From the NCBI RefSeq assembly GCF_024399315.1, contig NZ_CP075170.1:3286001-3350000 (forward strand): a stretch of 64,000 nucleotides of DNA. The letters are read 5' to 3'. The notes beneath the pieces were generated by a model that saw only the letters and a program-made list of their open reading frames with translations, searched no databases and was not told the DNA's origin. Position numbers and translations under genes: made by a program. This DNA comes from Chryseobacterium sp. MA9 (GTDB lineage: Bacteria; Bacteroidota; Bacteroidia; Flavobacteriales; Weeksellaceae). Positions within the stretch are counted from its first letter, which is position 1, and each line of letters begins with the position of its first letter. Positions 60,462 to 64,000 of this stretch are shown here, one piece after another.

Positions 60462-60715
60462 TAATTCAATTCTTCAACAATGATGTAATCTCCTTCTTCC
60501 TCACGAAGAGCAATCCGGCTTTTTTCTGCTCCAAACTCCACATACATTGGCCCGCTGAACGGAGCCTGATACAAAATTCTGAAAGTGGTTTCCGGAAGAA
60601 GCCCCATTTCAATGATTTTATTGGGCATTTTCAGATGGTCATTATCATACCCCAATATCTTCCCCATTTTGTTTTTAGGGAATCCACTTAATTTATGTAA
60701 TCCTTTCTCTTTCAA
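60461..60715 (-). CDS. feoA: ferrous iron transport protein A
   Basis: 84 residues, an SH3-like FeoA domain: KMPNKIIEMGLLPETTFRIL, APFSGPMYVEFGAEKSRIAL. It interacts with FeoB and supports Fe(II) import. It is the first gene of feoA-feoB-small Cys-rich protein, behind a promoter with an inverted repeat. Confidence 0.95.
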   Translation of the reverse strand: MKEKGLHKLSGFPKNKMGKILGYDNDHLKMPNKIIEMGLLPETTFRILYQAPFSGPMYVEFGAEKSRIALREEEGDYIIVEELN

Positions 60716-60734
60716 AGCCTAATTTTTAGTCCTG

Positions 60735-60770
60735 CAAATATACGTTATTTAAATTTAATCTAAATAACGT
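60735..60770 (-). promoter_or_regulatory. feo promoter with overlapping inverted-repeat operator
   Basis: The minus strand carries TATATTTG (60735-60742), and immediately upstream the perfect inverted repeat ACGTTATTTA / TAAATAACGT (60742-60770) with a 9-base centre. The inner ATTTAGATT...TTTAAAT words resemble iron-dependent repressor sites (DtxR/Fur type). Position between -7 and -33 suggests repression. Confidence 0.65.
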
Positions 60771-60784
60771 TTTGGAATAAAAGA

Positions 60785-60820
60785 AATCAACCCAAATACA
60801 TTGCTGTATCTGGGTTGATT
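60785..60820 (-). terminator. terminator after the GLPGLI gene
   Basis: AATCAACCCA / TGGGTTGATT arms with inner ATACA/TGTAT pairing, followed on the minus strand by TTTCTTTTATT. Confidence 0.8.
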
Positions 60821-60848
60821 CAAAATATAATTTAGTTGATATGAATGC

Positions 60849-61748
60849 TTATTTTTTCTTCTTATCAGAAGCTTGCTCTTTTTCTATTGGATTGTCATTG
60901 GCATTGAAGAAATCTTTATACATCTTTTCTTGCTTCTTCATCATGTCTCCAATTGTTCCATCCATTCCAGGAATTGATTTAGACATCATTTCTTGGGTCA
61001 TCATAGGCCTTACAGAAGCAAAAGGATCTTTTTTGAAATCATTGAACGTTTTTTCAAACTTTTCTCTCGGCATTTCAGTCACTTTTAAACCAATATTAGA
61101 AAGCTTTTCCATGTATGTCAATTCTTCCCAGTTTGGAACTTTTTTATTTCCCTGAAGTACCCAGGAATAATTTTTGCCTTCGTCTTCAATCTTTACGATT
61201 AAGCCCGGAAGTCCTGAAAATTTATACGGTCCATCCTGAAAAGGAAGCTCTGAACTGAACCAAGCCGTCCATTTATTTCCTGCAAATTCAGTTGTTGCCT
61301 TCTGAGCATTATAAGTTCCAATTTTTGCTTTTTCGTTAGAAATTTTCCAGTCTAATTTTAATGTTTCGTTATATCCAATGCTCATAGGAGAAAATCCGCT
61401 TGCAATTCTCTCAATATATTGGATTTTCATATCTGGATATGTCTTCACTATTTTTGCAGAAAACTTTGGCATTTTGAAAGATTTAGATAGATCTTTATAG
61501 ACTCCTGCCTTTTGCATTGCTTCAAATTGAACTTTCAGAATAGAATCTTGTCCAATAGCCGTAAAATCTCTATAAACAGATCTGTCTTTAACTATATCAA
61601 GAGCCATAATTACTTTCTCAAGCTTCGCTGAATCTTTTTTCGGTTTAAAAGTCAGTTCATAAAAGAAACGGTTAGCAGTTTCCTTTGATTCCTGAGCTCC
61701 CGCAAACGCAAAAAGAGCAATGAGAAATACGGAGAATAACTTTTTCAT
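60849..61748 (-). CDS. GLPGLI family protein
   Basis: 299 residues from the ATG at 61748; signal peptide ends near FAGAQ. The diagnostic FSGLPGLIVKIEDEGKNYSW gives the family name. These proteins are secreted or outer-membrane associated, often encoded next to TonB-dependent or barrel proteins, as here. The tail is highly charged (EKEQASDKKKK). Function unknown. Confidence 0.94.
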   Translation of the reverse strand: MKKLFSVFLIALFAFAGAQESKETANRFFYELTFKPKKDSAKLEKVIMALDIVKDRSVYRDFTAIGQDSILKVQFEAMQKAGVYKDLSKSFKMPKFSAKIVKTYPDMKIQYIERIASGFSPMSIGYNETLKLDWKISNEKAKIGTYNAQKATTEFAGNKWTAWFSSELPFQDGPYKFSGLPGLIVKIEDEGKNYSWVLQGNKKVPNWEELTYMEKLSNIGLKVTEMPREKFEKTFNDFKKDPFASVRPMMTQEMMSKSIPGMDGTIGDMMKKQEKMYKDFFNANDNPIEKEQASDKKKK

Positions 61749-61929
61749 TATATCAAGTTTTATATAATTAGTAATCACATGTCTTCTTTTGTTACAGTTT
61801 TTTTGAAATTTTATTTTCAGGAAAAGATTTATCTCCTCCGGATTACACGGTAATTAAAAAATTATGATTCTCTTAAAACAGTTTCATTTTTAAAACGCTT
61901 ACCTTTAAGTTTCTAAAAAACAAAATATT

Positions 61930-62427
61930 ATGGACACTTTATCTCAATTAAAATCCGAACTGGAGGGAGAATTCCAAACCACAAAAAAATTTATTGAACT
62001 GTTCCCTGAAGGAAAAAATGACTTCGCTCCCCATGAAAAAAGCATGAAAATGATGCCTCTTGCCACCCATCTTGTAGAAGTTTTTGAATGGCCGAACACC
62101 ATTTTGAAAACTTCTGAACTGGATTTTGCCAAAGGAGATTACAAACCTACCATTCTTTCTACAAGAGATGATCTCATGAAAAAACTGGAAGACGATTACC
62201 AATCAGCAAAAACAGCATTAGAAAACAGTTCGGAAGAGGATCTGAGCCCAAGCTGGACCATTAAAAATGACGGCCATGAACTGGCAAGCTGGAGTAAATA
62301 CGGAGCCATCCGACATGCATTAAACCAGATTACGCATCACAGAGCACAACTGGGTGTGTATTACAGACTGAACAACATTCCTTTGCCGGGAAGCTATGGG
62401 CCTTCAGCTGACCAGCAAAGTTTTTAG
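61930..62427 (+). CDS. DinB family protein
   Basis: 165 residues, four-helix DinB/YfiT-like fold. Metal-ligand histidines are plausible in PLATHLVEVFEWP and in the closing IRHALNQITHHRAQLGVYYR, the most conserved DinB block. Such proteins bind Zn or Ni and often act as thiol-dependent transferases; the specific substrate is unknown. Confidence 0.92.
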   Translation: MDTLSQLKSELEGEFQTTKKFIELFPEGKNDFAPHEKSMKMMPLATHLVEVFEWPNTILKTSELDFAKGDYKPTILSTRDDLMKKLEDDYQSAKTALENSSEEDLSPSWTIKNDGHELASWSKYGAIRHALNQITHHRAQLGVYYRLNNIPLPGSYGPSADQQSF

Positions 62428-62454
62428 TTTTAATACCTAAATATATCTCAACAA

Positions 62455-62480
62455 AAAACCAATCCGAATGGATTGGTTTT
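62455..62480. terminator. bidirectional intrinsic terminator
   Basis: 11-bp arms AAAACCAATCC / GGATTGGTTTT around GAAT, between the convergent DinB and barrel-protein genes. Confidence 0.9.
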
Positions 62481-62484
62481 TATT

Positions 62485-64000
62485 TTATTTAAAGTTGAAT
62501 TTTACAGTAAACATCACTTGACTAGGGCGGAGTTGAATTCTTGTGTAAGAAATATTTTGTGCATTAATATCATATGTTTCAAAAACTTTTTTGTTTGCAA
62601 TATTCATCCATTTCAATTCAAAATCAATTTTCTTCTTTGCCCAACTGAACTGATAAGACAAATCGTAGAATCCATTATTATATTTCTGAGTTCCGGCACT
62701 ACTGTTTACCTGATCCCAGTTAAATCCAATAGTATGATTTTCCAATGGATAAAAAAACACTCCTAAATTATGGTTAAATCCATTTCTTGAGTTTTCATTA
62801 TTCAATTCAGGTGTTGCACTTGTATTGTATTGTTTTGTTTTGGAAATCGTAAAATTATAATCAACACTCATCCAGCTGAAATAGGTATTATTGAATTTAA
62901 ATCCTACAGATTGAGAATTATTTTTGCTTTCGTAAGATTTGTCATTCTGATAAGCATCTGATGTTGAAGTATTGTTACTATAGCTTAATGAAGCATTTGT
63001 TTTAAATTTCGGGAAATACTTTCCTACTTCTCCACTAAATCCATTATTTTTTGTGTGATTATCCTGTTCAAGATATTTCACTGTTGTATATCCTGCTTCA
63101 TTTCTTACCGGAGAAGAAATAAGGTTTCTTTTAACATCCGATAATCTGTAATTAAGATTAAAGAACAAATTGTTCAGAGGATTTCTATATTCTATTCGTG
63201 TTCCTCCAGATTTTGTATTGTTTTGAGGAATTGGGTTGGAGGCATCCATTGCGTTAATGCCATTAGGTGAAGTCATTAAAAATCCTGAATATGCTGTATT
63301 GACTTCCCCAAAATTATTGCTGATATTTCCGGTTAATGAAGCTTTCCAGAATGAAGCAAATGAATATTGAGCAAAAATATTAGGTTCAAACGTTACTTTA
63401 TTTACTGATTTTGAGACAAGTCTTAATGGATCTTCAGCTTTAATATTGTTTGAGTTTACTGGAAGATTAGCATATATCATCCATGATTCATTTTTATAAT
63501 TTACTCCTAAGCTTCCATATGGTGTAGCTGTTGTGTATTTCAAATCATTATTATAAGCTTCATTTGGTCTTAAAAAATTGCTATTCTGAAGGTTTGAAAG
63601 GTCTGTAGTCAGGTCAGTAGTTTTAAAATTAAACCCAACTTCTGGGGTAAAAGTCCATCCTTTAGCTGAAAACCCTAAATTGGCAGAATGATTGGCTTCG
63701 AATGTTTTAAGCCTCATATTCTGTCTTACAATATCCGTAGGTGCTGTTGCTGTGAATCCTGGGATCTGTAAATAAGAAGCAGGTGAGACTTCCAATGTCT
63801 GCTTATCTGTCTGATAATTAATATAAGACTGAACATTAACCATTTTCTCTTTCCATGGAATAATAGTACTCAAAGAGTTTTGAAATGAAGTGGTTGGAGA
63901 CTCTATTGCTTCCTCTCCATGTCTGCTGTTACTGGCATCTGTTCGGTCTACAATTCCTCTGTCTGCATTCCAATACTGAGAAAAGCTTGTTGTATTTTTA
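62485..64000 (-). CDS. outer-membrane beta-barrel (TonB-receptor-like) protein, 5' part outside window
   Basis: The frame is open from the TAA at 62485 to the window end; the nominal TTG start at 63873 is internal. The visible 505 residues consist of alternating amphipathic strands (SLGVNYKNESWMIYANLPV, GVFFYPLENHTIGFNWD, ending IQLRPSQVMFTVKFNFK) with the C-terminal aromatic Phe of outer-membrane barrels. No plug domain is visible in this part. It is upstream of, and separated from, the DinB gene; the nearby GLPGLI gene is a common neighbour. Confidence 0.85.
   Translation of the reverse strand, partial: KNTTSFSQYWNADRGIVDRTDASNSRHGEEAIESPTTSFQNSLSTIIPWKEKMVNVQSYINYQTDKQTLEVSPASYLQIPGFTATAPTDIVRQNMRLKTFEANHSANLGFSAKGWTFTPEVGFNFKTTDLTTDLSNLQNSNFLRPNEAYNNDLKYTTATPYGSLGVNYKNESWMIYANLPVNSNNIKAEDPLRLVSKSVNKVTFEPNIFAQYSFASFWKASLTGNISNNFGEVNTAYSGFLMTSPNGINAMDASNPIPQNNTKSGGTRIEYRNPLNNLFFNLNYRLSDVKRNLISSPVRNEAGYTTVKYLEQDNHTKNNGFSGEVGKYFPKFKTNASLSYSNNTSTSDAYQNDKSYESKNNSQSVGFKFNNTYFSWMSVDYNFTISKTKQYNTSATPELNNENSRNGFNHNLGVFFYPLENHTIGFNWDQVNSSAGTQKYNNGFYDLSYQFSWAKKKIDFELKWMNIANKKVFETYDINAQNISYTRIQLRPSQVMFTVKFNFK

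Noticed and set aside
1..64000. CRISPR array, prophage or insertion sequence with transposase
   Set aside because: No regularly spaced repeat-spacer arrays, Cas proteins, integrases, phage structural genes or transposases were seen anywhere in the window.

Overview
The window looks like the chromosome of a Flavobacteriia bacterium, most likely Chryseobacterium or a close Weeksellaceae relative. The DNA is AT-rich and start codons rarely have a Shine-Dalgarno sequence. Many genes have the Bacteroidota -7 promoter element TAnnTTTG, and the proteins include Bacteroidota-specific types: a type IX secretion sorting domain, a GLPGLI protein, DUF5690, DUF4421, DUF3127 with an acidic tip, and TonB receptors with carboxypeptidase-regulatory-like plugs. 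The genus assignment is an inference from gene content and protein wording; no search was run.

Layout. (1) 1-4211: a tightly packed plus-strand cassette of six uncharacterised genes (PH-like protein cut by the window edge, Cys-rich SH3 lipoprotein, small membrane protein, TerB-like protein, coiled-coil membrane protein, vWA-like lipoprotein), closed by a terminator. (2) 4273-6169, minus: elaA-like acetyltransferase, engB, alpha/beta hydrolase. (3) 6393-23814, plus: the division and cell wall (dcw) cluster mraZ-rsmH-ftsL-ftsI-murE-[four-helix-bundle gene]-mraY-murD-ftsW-murG-murC-ftsQ-ftsA-ftsZ, then a YqeY-like gene. MraZ-box-like repeats precede mraZ, and most spacers contain imperfect palindromes. 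murF, ddl and murB are absent. (4) 24221-35834: housekeeping and accessory genes (bacilliredoxin, GH3 enzyme, two lipoproteins, two tandem EEP-fold hydrolases, rhomboid protease, mutL, DUF1275 protein, a Usp-like protein and a two-component system).

(5) 35933-45408: the most interesting region. It holds an XRE-cupin regulator, a TonB-dependent receptor, a DUF5690 transporter-like protein, a TIGR03364-type FAD oxidoreductase, a PhnX-like HAD hydrolase, and a separately transcribed secreted phosphatase/phosphodiesterase with a nested LamG domain and a T9SS signal. Together they read as an aminophosphonate (or related phospho-compound) scavenging system lacking PhnW and C-P lyase. The phosphatase promoter region carries three 17-bp operator-like sites exactly 20 bp apart, and a partial copy lies upstream of the receptor gene.

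(6) 45409-49535: GNAT, MocR-type regulator, a small unknown gene, a frameshifted XRE regulator and a duplicated tRNA operon, one copy of which has a decayed middle tRNA. (7) 49536-62480: DUF3127 protein with an SSB-like tail, aat, an EamA transporter, a YD-like lipoprotein, a TPR protein, a quinone oxidoreductase with a Crp-family regulator, glmM, a DUF4421 protein, the feoAB operon with a small Cys-rich partner, a GLPGLI protein and a DinB-like protein. (8) 62485-64000: the C-terminal part of an outer-membrane beta-barrel protein running off the window.
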